NCBI GenBank assembly: GCA_964017045.1
Contig: OZ024798.1
Span: forward strand, 9,259,793-9,323,792
Length of the DNA stretch: 64,000 bases
DNA from: Omphiscola glabra
Lineage: Eukaryota; Mollusca; Gastropoda; Lymnaeidae
Direction of reading: 5' to 3'
The notes beneath the pieces were generated by a model. The model was not told the DNA's origin, searched no databases, and worked only from the letters and a program-made list of their open reading frames with translations. Shown piece by piece: positions 56,401-63,953 of the stretch. Every line of letters begins with the position of its first letter. Positions within the stretch are counted from its first letter, which is position 1. The position numbers and the translations under genes were made by a program.

Positions 56401-59400
56401 CCAGGGTATTGTCTGAGTGCACTAGGGTATTGTCTGACTGCACTAGTATATTGTCTGACTGCACTAGGGTATTGTCTGAGTGCACTAGGGTATTGTCTGA
56501 TTGCACTAGGGTATCGTCTGACGGCACTAGGGTCTTGTCTAGCCGCACTAGGGCCTTGTCTGGCCGCACTTGGGTATCTCCGACTGGCTGTTCTTCCGCC
56601 CGTGTCAGAATGCCATAGCTACACGGGAATAATTATTTTTTTTTATCGAGAGAGGCACACTCTCCAATGGCAAGAAGAGACACTTAATATTACTTCTGCC
56701 AATGCTACAAGTTCTCATTGATTATTTTGTAGGAAGCTAATTTATTTGGTAATATTTTATTGAAATTATTTTAGGTTCGCGTTATTTATAACTCTTATAT
56801 GAGAAATTCTTTAACACACTTTGATATAGTCTTAGCCGGTGATTCTCAAATCAAATTAAAAACGCACCTAAAAAAAAGACAAACAAAAACCAAAGAAGCA
56901 ATGCTCAGGCTCAGATAAAAAAAAATCGCTTTCGACTATCAAGCGCTGAAATAATAATCTTATGAAAATATTATTTCAACACATTTCAGAAACTGAAATC
57001 GTTACGGTGAGCAGGGGCGGAGCGGAAAAATGATCGTAGTGACTTATGTAATACTGGATTTTTTTTTCAGTGTAGTTACTTAAGTGAATTAAGGGTGTCT
57101 TTTTAAAAAACCTGCATTGGGGTAAAGGACTTTCTGACCCACGGTCTAGGCTACTAACTCTGAAGCATAAAGTTTAAGAAATATATATATATATTGTAAT
57201 AATCTACATAAATATTAATCTGCAACCTAGAATTTAGCCGCGAAGCAATGGCCGCCGTAGTGCGTGAACTTCCTTTCTACTAAAGTTACCGGACAAAACA
57301 TGCATTCAAGTAACACACTTTATAAGAATCTCAAATTAGCGATAACTTCATGGCAATTTTATGTTTGCGCGCCCACTGAACCAAGCGTTACCGCCATTCA
57401 TACATTCCTACCTAGAGGAATTATCTGTGATTAGTAATAATTGACATTTACACAAATTACACCCACGAACTGTTGGTGAGGCCTGGGGGGGGGGGGGGGG
57501 GCTGTTTTGTGTCTCGATAATATGAAACCTAAAAGACAATCAAAACAATCTGATTACTTCATTTCGTTTCTCTCTTCAATTTAAACACAAGACTAATTTA
57601 ATCGTTTTCACTGTGCTCTAATGTCCACAGAGGTGTGAACATGTACGCCATGCTGACCGGCGGTCTGCCCTTCACAGTGGAGCCCTTCAACATCAAGGCC
57701 CTGTACGCCAAGATGAGGGACAGGCAGATGAACCCAATACCAGATGACCTGTCTCGAGGTGGGTACTGGCATAATTTGAATATTTTGAAAAAAAGGGATT
57801 TCACTATTAAATAGAAGGTCCTATAGCGATAGGCTTACATTTCGTCCCGGTTTGGTTTTATGGATTGTCCCGGTTTAACTATGGATTGTCCCGGTTAAAC
57901 TATGGATTGTCCCGGTTTAACTACGGTGTCCCGGTTTAACTACGGTGTCCCGGTTTAACTATGATGTCCCGGTTTAACTACGGTGTCCCGGCTGGTTTGA
58001 ATTTTGTCCCCGGTGTCATCTCGGTTTACCAGAAAGTAACCAGTGCGGACAACGCTGGATTCTCTCGCCTGTCTTCATTGGAGCTACTGGCTACCTGATA
58101 TGAAATGTAATATGTACAATGTAAATGTTTCTACTTGCTTGCGATGTCAAGCGGCATTGCTGCAAAGTCCATTGATGTAACCATTGGCGTAGCTTAGGTT
58201 GGTGCCGATTGGGCTGGCCAAGCATACCTCCTGTGCTAAAAAAACAAAAAAAATACAGAAAAAAACTGTGTTGTCCTGAAAATTCCGCCCCTCAATTTAA
58301 AGAGACGAAATTTCCAGCCCGGAGTGGACCACCCCCTCCCTACACCCCTTACGTTAAGTCTCTCCACAAAATACTCAACCCACACTATGTGGCCCCCTCC
58401 GAGTTTGCTTGATACTCCCTTTGGTTTCGATTTCAACCCTTAATTTTAAAGGTAGCCTGACTATGCCATAGAAATAATCTGATTACATTTAAATTTTAAC
58501 CACGCTATTCGAACAATTTATGAGAGCATAGAATCTCCAAGTCTGACTAAGCTATAAATTGCTGTGACTCATTAAAAAAAAAATCAATTTTGCCAACAAA
58601 GAATTGTAATTATTGGCCTGTGCTAGACCCTAAATCAGTGGTTCTCAACCTTCCTAATGCAGCGACCCTTTAAATACAATATCTCATGCTGTGGTGACCC
58701 CCTAACCATAAAATTACTTTCATTGCTTCTTCATAAATATGTGTCTTCCGTTGGTCTGAGGCGACCCCTGTTTAATGGTCGTTCGATCCCCAAAGGGGTC
58801 GCGACGCATTGAGAACCCCTGTTCTATGTGATGTAGATAGCAAAGTCTCTGTTAACACACTACAACCTGCTATATTCTGTCTAATCCCCCCAGACTGCAG
58901 AGACTTGCTGAAGAAGTTCCTCAATCCGGACCCTACAAGGCGTGTCACGATATCGGAAGCGCTGTGTCACCCGTGGCTTGCACAGGGTAAGCGTCTGCTC
59001 ATTGCTTCTTTTTTGAGGTCACATGGCAGCGGCTAAGTCCGTTTCGAATTTCTGTCAAGGACCCCAATATATGAAAAGGAAAAAGGGGGGGGGGGGATAT
59101 TATTCAGTTAAACAATCGGCAGGTATAGGATGTTCATTTGAGGGAACAGGGTACTGAATAATCAATTCTATTATTACTTTTTTTGTGTAGAGTAAATTCT
59201 ATAGACTAAAAAATGATATATTATTTATTCAAATTTTCCTTTCTTTTTTCCTATACGCCAATAACGACTTTTTGGGAAGATTTTGTTTATATAATTAAAA
59301 AAACAACCCTTATTTAAAAGAATGAGGGGAATAAAATCAAATTACATAACTATGATCAATTTTGTGACGTCAACATGTAAGGGAAAACAAAATCATTTTA

Positions 59401-62400
59401 TTTTTGTACAGCTAAACCAATTTTTAAAAGTCCTTTTGATATGCATATTTATCAAATATCAAGTTATTAAATATTGCACACAACACCCGTTTATCGAATA
59501 TCAAGTTATTAAATATTGCACATAACACCCGTTTATCAAATATCAAGTTATTAAATATTGTCCATGACACCCGTTTATCAAATATCAAGTTATTAAATAT
59601 TGTCCATGACACCCGTTTATCAAATATCAAGTTATTAAATATTGTCCATAACACCAATTTATCAAATATCAAGTTATTAAATATTGTCCATAACACCAAT
59701 TTATCAAATATCAAGTTATTAAATATTGTCCATAACACCCATTTATCGAATATCAAGTTATTAAATATCGTCCATGACACATTCATTCCCCCATCTACAG
59801 GTAACAAACCAATACCTCGGCACCCATGTCCCAACAAGATGAGGACCTCCGACCTCGACACAGACATCCTCAGTCACATGTCTGAGAACCTCGGGTTTCG
59901 AATGGGTGAGGTCATCAAGTTTGTCACCTGCAATATTCCTAGTCCAGGTAGGTCGATGGTTCTAAAGCTTTGTGAATGTTGGGGAACGTCCACACCTGTA
60001 GGTTTGAACATTTTATTCTGTTTGAAGAAGTGATATGAAAAAAATGCATTAGGTCATCTTAATATTATGTCATCTTAATATTAGGTCAACTTAATATTAG
60101 GTCAACTTAATATTAGGTCAACTTAATATTAGGTTTACTCAAAATCATGTCAACTTAATATTAGGTCAACTTAATATTAGGTCAACTTAATATTAGGTCA
60201 ACTTAATATCAAGTCAACTTAATATCAGGTCGACTTAATATCAGGTCAACTTAATATCAGGTCAACGTAATATCAGGACAACTTAATATCAGTTCAACTT
60301 AATATCAGGTCAACTTAATATCAGGTCAACTTAATATCAAGTGAACTTAATGTTAAGTCAACTTCAATATTTTTCCATAAAGGCTCATCCTGGGTCTTTT
60401 ACTTGTCATTTGTTAGGGGGTCATAAGTTTGTCTTAAAATATATATCTAACAAATAATTGTCAACTATATATAGCATTTATTTCTGTCTGTTTTATCATG
60501 TCTCCATATAGTATTCTCTTCCTGTTCTTTCTAAAGAAAAAAAAAATGACGTCGAGGGCAATGCTAAAGTAACTTCTAAATGGAACAATACTCAGCTGTT
60601 GTCATATATATGAAGGGATCAAGGAAAAAAAGACATATTGTGTTATTACCGCATCCGCAAATTTGATCGAAAAGAAATTAATTTTAGCCGAACATTGCAC
60701 GAACGAAAGTTTGTTTGAAATGAAACAAATTAAAATTTTAACAATTAAAAAAATATTTCGGTTTTTGCCCCCCTTTTTTCACATTTCGAACAAACTTCGG
60801 TTCCAACAAATTTCCGTCAAACGATTTTCTGTCCAACCAATTTCTTTCGAAAACATTTCCGGTAACAATGTTAAACGGTGACACACCACTAAATATCACC
60901 GCATTTCCACTTCATATCCCTTTTTCGCAGTTCATGTTTCATTCACCAATTTCAAAGATTTAATTAAAAAAAATTGACCAAAACAAAAATTGAAATGAGT
61001 GATGTATTTATTTGTCCTTCTGCAGTGAATGATGTGAATTGTTAAACATTTTTAAAAACAATTCTTGGAACTCTTAAGGGACTTATTCTTTACGAAGTGG
61101 CAATTCACACCCGGGTATCAGAAGTGAGAGGTTGGGATTTAAAAAAAAACAACTATTTAAAGTATTATTGTTGGGTTTGTAAGACAAAATGAGGTGTCAC
61201 ATGGAAGATTATTGAATGGACCAATACTTTTGTAAACTTACTTCTTCAGTTTAACTAAAATAAACTACCACAAATGACATCCGAATGGGATTTGGACTAA
61301 AGGGACCTGGGTGCGAATAGCGGCTATGCGAATGGTCGCAGCCTATTCTTTTTTTTTTCTTTTCCATTTCTTACTATTCGGCAGTCTCGCTGACTATACG
61401 TTGAAATATTGTTCAATTCATAGTAAAATGTCATATAACAGGTTCTGATTTGATGAAGATTTGAAGAGAAACAGTTCCCCCCCCCCCCCCCCCGTGCATT
61501 TTCTCCATTTGATCAAAGATTAACCATTCTTTTTGGCACACACCCATACTAAAAAAAAAACAACGTATTTTCTTAGATTTTGGCGTGGAAATAATTCAAC
61601 GTACAGCTTCTATTTGTTTGATAAGTACTTGTCTATTTTAAAGTGTGCATATTCTTATTTGACATTTACAGCAATTTATTGAATTTAAATTAGACTTCAC
61701 CCTACCAACTATCGTATTCGTCAGTGTTTAGAAAGCACCACTCCTCCCCACCCCCCACTCCCCACTCCCCACCCGAAGTCCGCCAAGAAAAATATACGTC
61801 TTGGCAGGAATATGTGTGGGGGAAAAGAAATGTACACTAATTTTTTCTTCTCAAATTTTTTTTTAAAAAACAAGTACGTGAGGGGTGGGGGCTGAAAGGG
61901 GGGTGCGTCGTATACGCCGCTGTGTCAAGTACGTCGTCGAATACAAACAAATCAAAGTTCAAGAGAGCCAAGGGCTTCCAATATCAGGGGACGTCAGCAA
62001 CAAAATAATTTCATTTTGGTTGTAGATTATTTTAATAGTTGATTCCCCTTAATTGATATTTATAAATAAAAAATAAAAGTCAATCAAAATAAAAAGGACA
62101 TTCTCATATTAAAAAAAAAAAAAAGAATTCCATTCTTATAAACACCTACTATTTAAATTTTGTCTGCTAATTGGAAACAAAAATCCTATTAGGTTGAGAG
62201 CCCTACAAATATTTTACGACATCTTGGACAAGCTAGACAGGATTTTTTGGGGTGTCTGTTCCTTGTCAGTGACTTTTATGCATGTTCCTTGTCAGCGATG
62301 TTTATGTATGGTAGATGACTTGTCAGATCGCCGTAGGTCACCCAGAGAATAAATTTAATATACACTTTCGTCACCAGCCTGTTCCACGTACCACCTCTAC

Positions 62401-63663
62401 CTCACCCGTCTCCACCGCTACCACATGGAACAAAGTTCAGTGGGTCAAGGCCACCACGCTCCAGCACCACCAACCAAGTCGAACAACGAGGATAATCGTA
62501 TTACCCTGCACCTTCAGGTCAGTACATCCACATATTAGAAGTATTCAATCCACATATAGTAGTGTTCAATCCACATGTAGAAATGTTCAATCCTCATGTA
62601 GAAGTATTCAATCCACATATAGAAGTACTCATTCCACATATAGAAGGTTCAATCCACATGTAGAAGCATTCAATCCACATGTAGAAGTGTTCAATCCACA
62701 CGTGGTAGTGCTCAATTCACATGTAGAAGTATTCAATCCACATATAGAAGTGTTTAATTCACATGTAGAAGTGTTCAATCCACATATAGTTGTGTTCAAT
62801 TCAAATGTAGAAGTGTTCAATTCACATGTAGAAGTGTTCAATCCACATATAGAAGTGTTCAATCCACATATGGTAGTGTTCAATCGACATATAGAAAGGC
62901 TCAAAACACACATAGAAAATCTTTTTTTTTTTAAATCTAAATTTTGTTTCTTTTTAAAATTATATCACTTTTATTTGAGTGGCTATATGTTACATAACAG
63001 CACAGCAAACCCCCCCCCCCCCCCAAACCAAATCCCCCAACTCTACGTGCTAACTAATTACTCATAAAAGTAACATAAAAACAACTTAAACTATTTAATA
63101 ACTAGTATCTCTACGAAAATAAACCATTGTTCACGCTCACCTTAAAATAGCGTCCATCTATAAATGCTGAATTCCGATTGGTTGAATGAAATTGTGTTAC
63201 TAATTTTAGCATCTTGTCACTCGTTCTGACCTTTTGGCATTTTTTACGCAGAATAGCGTGGGATGTAGATGTTCTAATATTAAAGAGATCTGCAAATAAT
63301 AAAATGTTTTGAGTGCCGTAAACACATCCGTTAGTGCACACAATTCTATATTTTACTATTATATTTTACTATTATATTTTACTATAATATGTTACTATTA
63401 TACTTTACTAGTATATTTTACTATTATATTTTACTAGTATATTTTACTCTTATAATATACTGATTGTAACAAAAATGTTTTCCTACAGGACATTCGTCAG
63501 AAGACTGCAGTCAAAGACCTGCAGAGGCAGACGTCACAGCCAGACGCCGTCTCGCCGTCACCCCGTCCCCAGTCACGTGGTATGACGTCAGCAGCCACTG
63601 ACATCACCATATGCACCAACAACAGCAAAAAAGATTCGGGAATCGTGACCGATGTCTCAAACA
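44405..63663 (+). CDS. HUNK: HUNK-like AMPK-family serine/threonine kinase gene, 11 exons, 3' incomplete
   Basis: Eleven exons with GT-AG borders join in frame to 458 codons. In order: glycine loop G45-V-G-S-F-A-K-V52, catalytic lysine K67 in VAIKVID, helix C glutamate E87, HRDLKIEN (160-167), DFG (180-182), activation-loop threonine T204 in VTQCGSPAYAAPE (APE 213-215), VNMYAMLTGGLPFTVEPF, and the kinase C-lobe end at about 302. A UBA-like segment follows (about 322-365). HRDLKIENLLLD, CGSPAYAAPELL and LPFTVEPF point to HUNK rather than SNRK, MELK or AMPK. Human HUNK has about 714 residues, so roughly the last 250 lie beyond the window. The family phosphorylates serine/threonine and in mammals acts in endocytic and HER2 signalling; the role in this animal is unknown. 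T204 corresponds to the LKB1 site of AMPK relatives. Confidence 0.93.
44465..44800. other. Start of HUNK intron 1
   Basis: Unique sequence with short GATCGTTGACCTGG duplications near 44668 and 44708. Confidence 0.5.
44801..45165. repeat. 37-bp minisatellite in HUNK intron 1, about 9 copies
   Basis: Units contain ACAAGTGGAGAGTGAACAAG then TTATTTGATACATAAAG. Confidence 0.93.
45262..46192. repeat. 24-bp minisatellite in HUNK intron 1, about 38 copies
   Basis: Unit GCTGTTAAAGACAGTGCTAA plus ATGT. The centre is almost perfect; the left edge carries GTTGTTAAAGACATTG variants. Because 24 is a multiple of three, two forward frames (AVKDSAKC and LLKTVLNV repeats, over 300 codons) and one reverse frame (LALSLTAH) stay open. 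They lack any start, signal or domain context and are not genes. Confidence 0.97.
46388..46516 (+). CDS. HUNK: HUNK exon 2 (glycine loop)
   Basis: 43 codons, phase 0 at both ends; acceptor CTGCCAG after a T-rich tract, donor GTAAGT. It encodes HSKRVGSYLLGRTLGVGSFA and then KVKEGLHLTTGEK. The KRVG-Y-L-x-G lead-in and GSFAKVxEGLHxxTGEK are hallmarks of HUNK. It contains the ATP-binding glycine-rich loop. Confidence 0.95.
46517..46903. other. HUNK intron 2, first part
   Basis: Unique sequence with a G-rich run at 46858-46878. Confidence 0.5.
46904..47340. mobile_element. Palindromic foldback element in HUNK intron 2
   Basis: The left arm (about 46904-47100) and right arm (about 47120-47340) are reverse complements over nearly their whole length: GGTACCAGAATTGAGAGGTT, GGGTTTGTAAGACCAAATG and AAAATAAACTACCACAAATG all recur inverted. 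The ends are GTGGCTATTGGTACCCGG and CCGTGTACCAATAGGTGCAG. A single-stranded or RNA copy would fold into a hairpin of about 190 bp. It has no coding capacity. A single-arm relative is at 61098-61350. Confidence 0.85.
47341..48234. other. HUNK intron 2, unique part
   Basis: A GT microsatellite at 47829-47850; nothing else recognised. Confidence 0.5.
48235..48545. repeat. CCACCCAAACCACTG minisatellite
   Basis: 15-bp units with 18-bp and longer variants, strongly strand-asymmetric (C/A). Pro-rich and Gly-rich frames are artefacts. Confidence 0.95.
48546..49544. other. HUNK intron 2, further part
   Basis: A short ACCCCAACCACACCCA repeat at 48735-48800 followed by poly(C). Nothing else recognised. 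Confidence 0.5.
49545..49675. repeat. TAGGGTTTAAT degenerate repeat
   Basis: Loose units such as CTAGGGTTTAATTC. It resembles telomere-like TTTAGGG only superficially, because spacing and sequence vary. Confidence 0.7.
49978..50405. repeat. 39-bp minisatellite in HUNK intron 2, about 11 copies
   Basis: Unit contains CCATTCCTTTTACAACCTCA then CCCTGTAAACCATGGTGTG. The 13-residue CAIPFTTSPCKPW frames (about 190 codons) are artefacts. Confidence 0.96.
50406..50989. other. HUNK intron 2, AT-rich part
   Basis: Nothing recognised apart from A runs near 50910. Confidence 0.5.
50990..51250 (-). pseudogene. Non-LTR retrotransposon tail in HUNK intron 2
   Basis: On the minus strand it reads ERLAQDRDTWRTL and GDLCPRKDD in one frame, with a preceding GKRK-like block and CKWKQVPRSLATL. 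It is the same tail family as 1036-1400, including the downstream SSTRTKR-encoding segment in another frame. Frameshifts and C-run insertions have destroyed it. Confidence 0.7.
51406..51575 (+). CDS. HUNK: HUNK exon 3 (catalytic lysine, helix C)
   Basis: 56 codons plus two bases; acceptor TTCTAG, donor GTAAGG. VAIKVIDKKRAKTDNYVRKN opens it, with the ATP-anchoring K67. LRREGKLLQLIRHPNIVSLF supplies helix C glutamate E87 and the HPN turn. ETDNSYYLVTELC forms strands 4 and 5 and the hinge. The codon split with exon 4 encodes Arg120. Confidence 0.96.
51576..52552. other. HUNK intron 3
   Basis: AT-rich unique sequence; no element recognised. Confidence 0.55.
52553..52675 (+). CDS. HUNK: HUNK exon 4 (hinge to HRD)
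   Basis: Acceptor TTTACAG, donor GTAAGA. It encodes GGDLMEYISAKKRLPEAEVS and KFIRQIVSAVDYLHRSGIIH, then splits the HRD arginine (R161) with exon 5. GGDLMEYI after the hinge is typical of CAMK/AMPK-related kinases. Local GC content is higher than in the surrounding intron. Confidence 0.96.
52676..53195. other. HUNK intron 4, first part
   Basis: Unique sequence; nothing recognised. Confidence 0.5.
53196..53320. repeat. Dispersed repeat, GCCCATG family, copy 2
   Basis: TGGCACTACAGCCCATGGAG resembles 36868-36890. A CATC microsatellite precedes it. Confidence 0.45.
53321..53505. repeat. 19-bp minisatellite in HUNK intron 4, about 9 copies
   Basis: Unit GTCGTCAGTCCATCTCTAA with substitutions. 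Confidence 0.93.
53506..54146. other. HUNK intron 4, middle part
   Basis: Unique; a short CA run at 54019-54035. Confidence 0.5.
54147..54343. mobile_element. SPIN-like hAT MITE, copy 3, with perfect target duplication
   Basis: Runs from CAGCGGTTCTCAACCTTCCT to GGTTGAGAAACGCTT. It is flanked by GTCTAGTC on both sides (54139-54146 and 54344-54351), an exact 8-bp duplication. The interior has GTTCCTCATGTTCTGGCGAC and GGGGTCGCGACCCACAGG. Confidence 0.95.
54344..55140. other. HUNK intron 4, last part
   Basis: CT-rich stretch at about 54470-54695, otherwise AT-rich; ends in the exon 5 acceptor CCATTGTTGCAG. Confidence 0.5.
55141..55196 (+). CDS. HUNK: HUNK exon 5 (catalytic loop)
   Basis: Eighteen whole codons: DLKIENLLLDSNKDIKLI, giving catalytic D162, K164 and metal-binding N167. 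The GTGAGT donor splits the DFG aspartate (D180). This 56-base exon is the smallest in the gene and would be missed without the split codons on both sides. Confidence 0.96.
55197..55553. other. HUNK intron 5, first part
   Basis: Unique; nothing recognised. Confidence 0.5.
55554..55753. mobile_element. SPIN-like hAT MITE, copy 4
   Basis: Runs from CAGTGGTTCTCAACCTTCTT to ATGTTGAGAACATCTG. Flanks ATTTAAAT and ATTTAAAC match at 7 of 8. The interior shows CCTCATGTTGTGGCGACCCC and TCTTAGGCGACCCCTGTGAA. Confidence 0.92.
55910..56063 (+). CDS. HUNK: HUNK exon 6 (DFG to activation loop)
   Basis: Completes D180 and encodes FGLSNFIKVANSPDGTRAQE, FCVTQCGSPAYAAPELL and NHEKYGLQVDLWS. T204 is the activation-loop threonine, APE is at 213-215 and the subdomain IX aspartate is D227. 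CGSPAYAAPELL is identical, from memory, to vertebrate HUNK. The GTAAGT donor splits Ile231. Confidence 0.97.
56069..56590. repeat. 21-bp minisatellite directly after the exon 6 donor, about 24 copies
   Basis: Unit GTATTGTCTGACTGCACTAGG with substitutions. It begins about 7 bases after the exon boundary, so the donor itself borders the array. The seven-residue frames (SDCTRVL, SDNTLVQ) are artefacts. Confidence 0.96.
56591..57630. other. HUNK intron 6, remainder
   Basis: AT-rich, a short TA run near 57185 and a G homopolymer at 57485-57500. Nothing recognised. Confidence 0.5.
57631..57758 (+). CDS. HUNK: HUNK exon 7 (subdomains IX-X)
   Basis: 42 whole codons: GVNMYAMLTGGLPFTVEPFN then IKALYAKMRDRQMNPIPDDL and SR. 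V-N-M-Y-A-M-L-T-G-x-L-P-F-T-V-E-P-F is the strongest HUNK signature in the window; other AMPK relatives have V-x-L-Y-x-x-L-x-G-x-L-P-F-D. Donor GTGGGT. Confidence 0.97.
57759..57859. other. HUNK intron 7, start
   Basis: Nothing recognised. Confidence 0.4.
57860..58005. repeat. TGTCCCGGTTTAACTA repeat, about 7 copies
   Basis: Imperfect units of 16 to 21 bp such as TGTCCCGGTTTAACTACGG. Confidence 0.88.
58006..58635. other. HUNK intron 7, middle
   Basis: A short CATTGGCGTAGCTTAGG fragment near 58180 resembles hAT MITE ends; otherwise nothing. Confidence 0.45.
58636..58821. mobile_element. SPIN-like hAT MITE, copy 5
   Basis: Runs from CAGTGGTTCTCAACCTTCCT to CATTGAGAACCCCTG. The interior has CTCATGCTGTGGTGACCCCC and AAAGGGGTCGCGACGC. 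A clean target duplication is not visible. It ends about 70 bases before exon 8. Confidence 0.85.
58894..58986 (+). CDS. HUNK: HUNK exon 8 (end of kinase domain)
   Basis: Thirty whole codons: CRDLLKKFLNPDPTRRVTIS and EALCHPWLAQ, which is subdomain XI with the invariant arginine of R-V-T-I and the H-P-W-L closing motif. Acceptor CCCCCCAG, donor GTAAGC. Confidence 0.96.
58987..59439. other. HUNK intron 8, first part
   Basis: AT-rich; nothing recognised. Confidence 0.5.
59440..59780. repeat. 42-bp minisatellite ending beside the exon 9 acceptor, about 8 copies
   Basis: Unit contains TTTATCAAATATCAAGTTAT then TAAATATTGTCCATAACACC. It stops about 20 bases before the exon, leaving only ATTCATTCCCCCATCTACAG as acceptor. 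The 14-residue minus-strand frame is an artefact. Confidence 0.96.
59801..59947 (+). CDS. HUNK: HUNK exon 9 (UBA-like segment)
   Basis: Completes Gly305 and encodes NKPIPRHPCPNKMRTSDLDT, DILSHMSENLGFRMGEVIKF and VTCNIPSP. D-L-x-x-x-I-L-x-H-M-x-x-x-L-G-F matches the UBA-like segment that follows AMPK-related catalytic domains and steadies them. Donor GTAGGT leaves one base, completed to Ala354 by exon 10. Confidence 0.93.
60048..60370. repeat. 16-bp minisatellite in HUNK intron 9, about 20 copies
   Basis: Unit AACTTAATATTAGGTC; the right half has AACTTAATATCAGGTC, so the two halves expanded separately. Confidence 0.96.
60371..60654. other. HUNK intron 9, unique part
   Basis: Nothing recognised. 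Confidence 0.45.
60655..60885. repeat. AAATTTGATCGAAAAGAAAT dispersed repeat, copy 3
   Basis: CGCAAATTTGATCGAAAAGA at the left and CAAATTTCCGTCAAACG and TTTCTTTCGAAAACATTTCC at the right are mutually inverted and related to 24245-24352 and 63820-63945. Confidence 0.55.
60886..61097. other. Short unique part
   Basis: Nothing recognised. Confidence 0.4.
61098..61350. mobile_element. Single-arm relative of the palindromic element
   Basis: CACCCGGGTATCAGAAGTGA, GGGTTTGTAAGACAAAATGA and AAATAAACTACCACAAATGA follow the same order as the left arm at 46904-47100. The right end is GCGAATGGTCGCAGCC, with no second long arm. Confidence 0.75.
61351..62377. other. HUNK intron 9, last part
   Basis: C homopolymer at 61480-61494, A run near 62111; otherwise AT-rich. 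A 24-base CTTGTCAG-containing duplication lies at 62260-62300. Confidence 0.45.
62378..62517 (+). CDS. HUNK: HUNK exon 10 (end of UBA-like segment, linker)
   Basis: Completes Ala354 and encodes CSTYHLYLTRLHRYHMEQSS, VGQGHHAPAPPTKSNNEDNR and ITLHLQ. A-C-S-T-Y-H-L-Y-L aligns with A-C-H-I-L-A-I-Y-F-L-L of vertebrate HUNK, which fixes the frame. The acceptor TCGTCACCAG has a weak pyrimidine tract; the GTCAGT donor is also non-optimal. The rest is a low-complexity linker. This exon is supported by homology only in its first 15 codons. Confidence 0.85.
62528..62910. repeat. 21-bp minisatellite just after the exon 10 donor, about 18 copies
   Basis: Unit CACATATAGAAGTGTTCAATC. It begins about 10 bases after the exon boundary. 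Seven-residue frames (HVEVFNP, CGLNTST) are artefacts. Confidence 0.96.
62911..63344. other. HUNK intron 10, unique part
   Basis: C homopolymer at 63010-63024; nothing else recognised. Confidence 0.5.
63345..63465. repeat. 14-bp TACTATTATATTTT repeat, about 8 copies
   Basis: Imperfect units, ending about 25 bases before the exon 11 acceptor. Confidence 0.93.
63489..63663 (+). CDS. HUNK: HUNK exon 11 (start of C-terminal tail)
   Basis: 58 codons plus one base, entered in phase 0 from exon 10: DIRQKTAVKDLQRQTSQPDA, VSPSPRPQSRGMTSAATDIT and ICTNNSKKDSGIVTDVSN, then a GTGAGT donor. It is polar and rich in Ser/Thr/Pro, as in the disordered HUNK tail, but not conserved enough for homology. Support is the phase match, good splice sites and coding-like composition; the two other frames contain stops. 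The gene continues beyond the window. Confidence 0.78.
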
Positions 63664-63819
63664 GTGAGTTGAACAACTCTTCATTTCAAATCAGTTTCTT
63701 CCACTTAGTTATGTTAAAAAAATTATTATCAGATTCAATGTAAATAAAAGAAGAGATATAAGCAATATAAAAAAATCATTTTTCCCCCACTATAACAATC
63801 ATCGCCTGGAACACCCTGG
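63664..63819. other. Start of HUNK intron 11
   Basis: Unique; nothing recognised. Confidence 0.45.
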
Positions 63820-63945
63820 AAAATCGTATCTGGAAATTTGTTTGAAAGAAATTTCGTCCACGGAAAAGTGATCGATGGAAATTTGATCGAACGGAAATTT
63901 GATAGAACGGAAATTTGATAGAACGGAAATTTGGTGGAAATCTTT
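63820..63945. repeat. GGAAATTTGATCGAACGG dispersed repeat, copy 4
   Basis: ATCGTATCTGGAAATTTG and tandem GATAGAACGGAAATTT units, homologous to 24245-24352. Confidence 0.65.
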
Positions 63946-63953
63946 TCTTTTCA

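Noticed and set aside
62315..63067. 250-codon + strand frame through exon 10 and beyond
   Set aside because: It is in a different frame from the HUNK reading of exon 10 and mostly translates the 21-bp minisatellite.
44405..63663. Assignment to SNRK, MELK, NUAK or AMPK alpha
   Set aside because: HRDLKIENLLLD, GSFAKVxEGLH and LPFTVEPF fit HUNK better; the others have different residues at these positions as I remember them.
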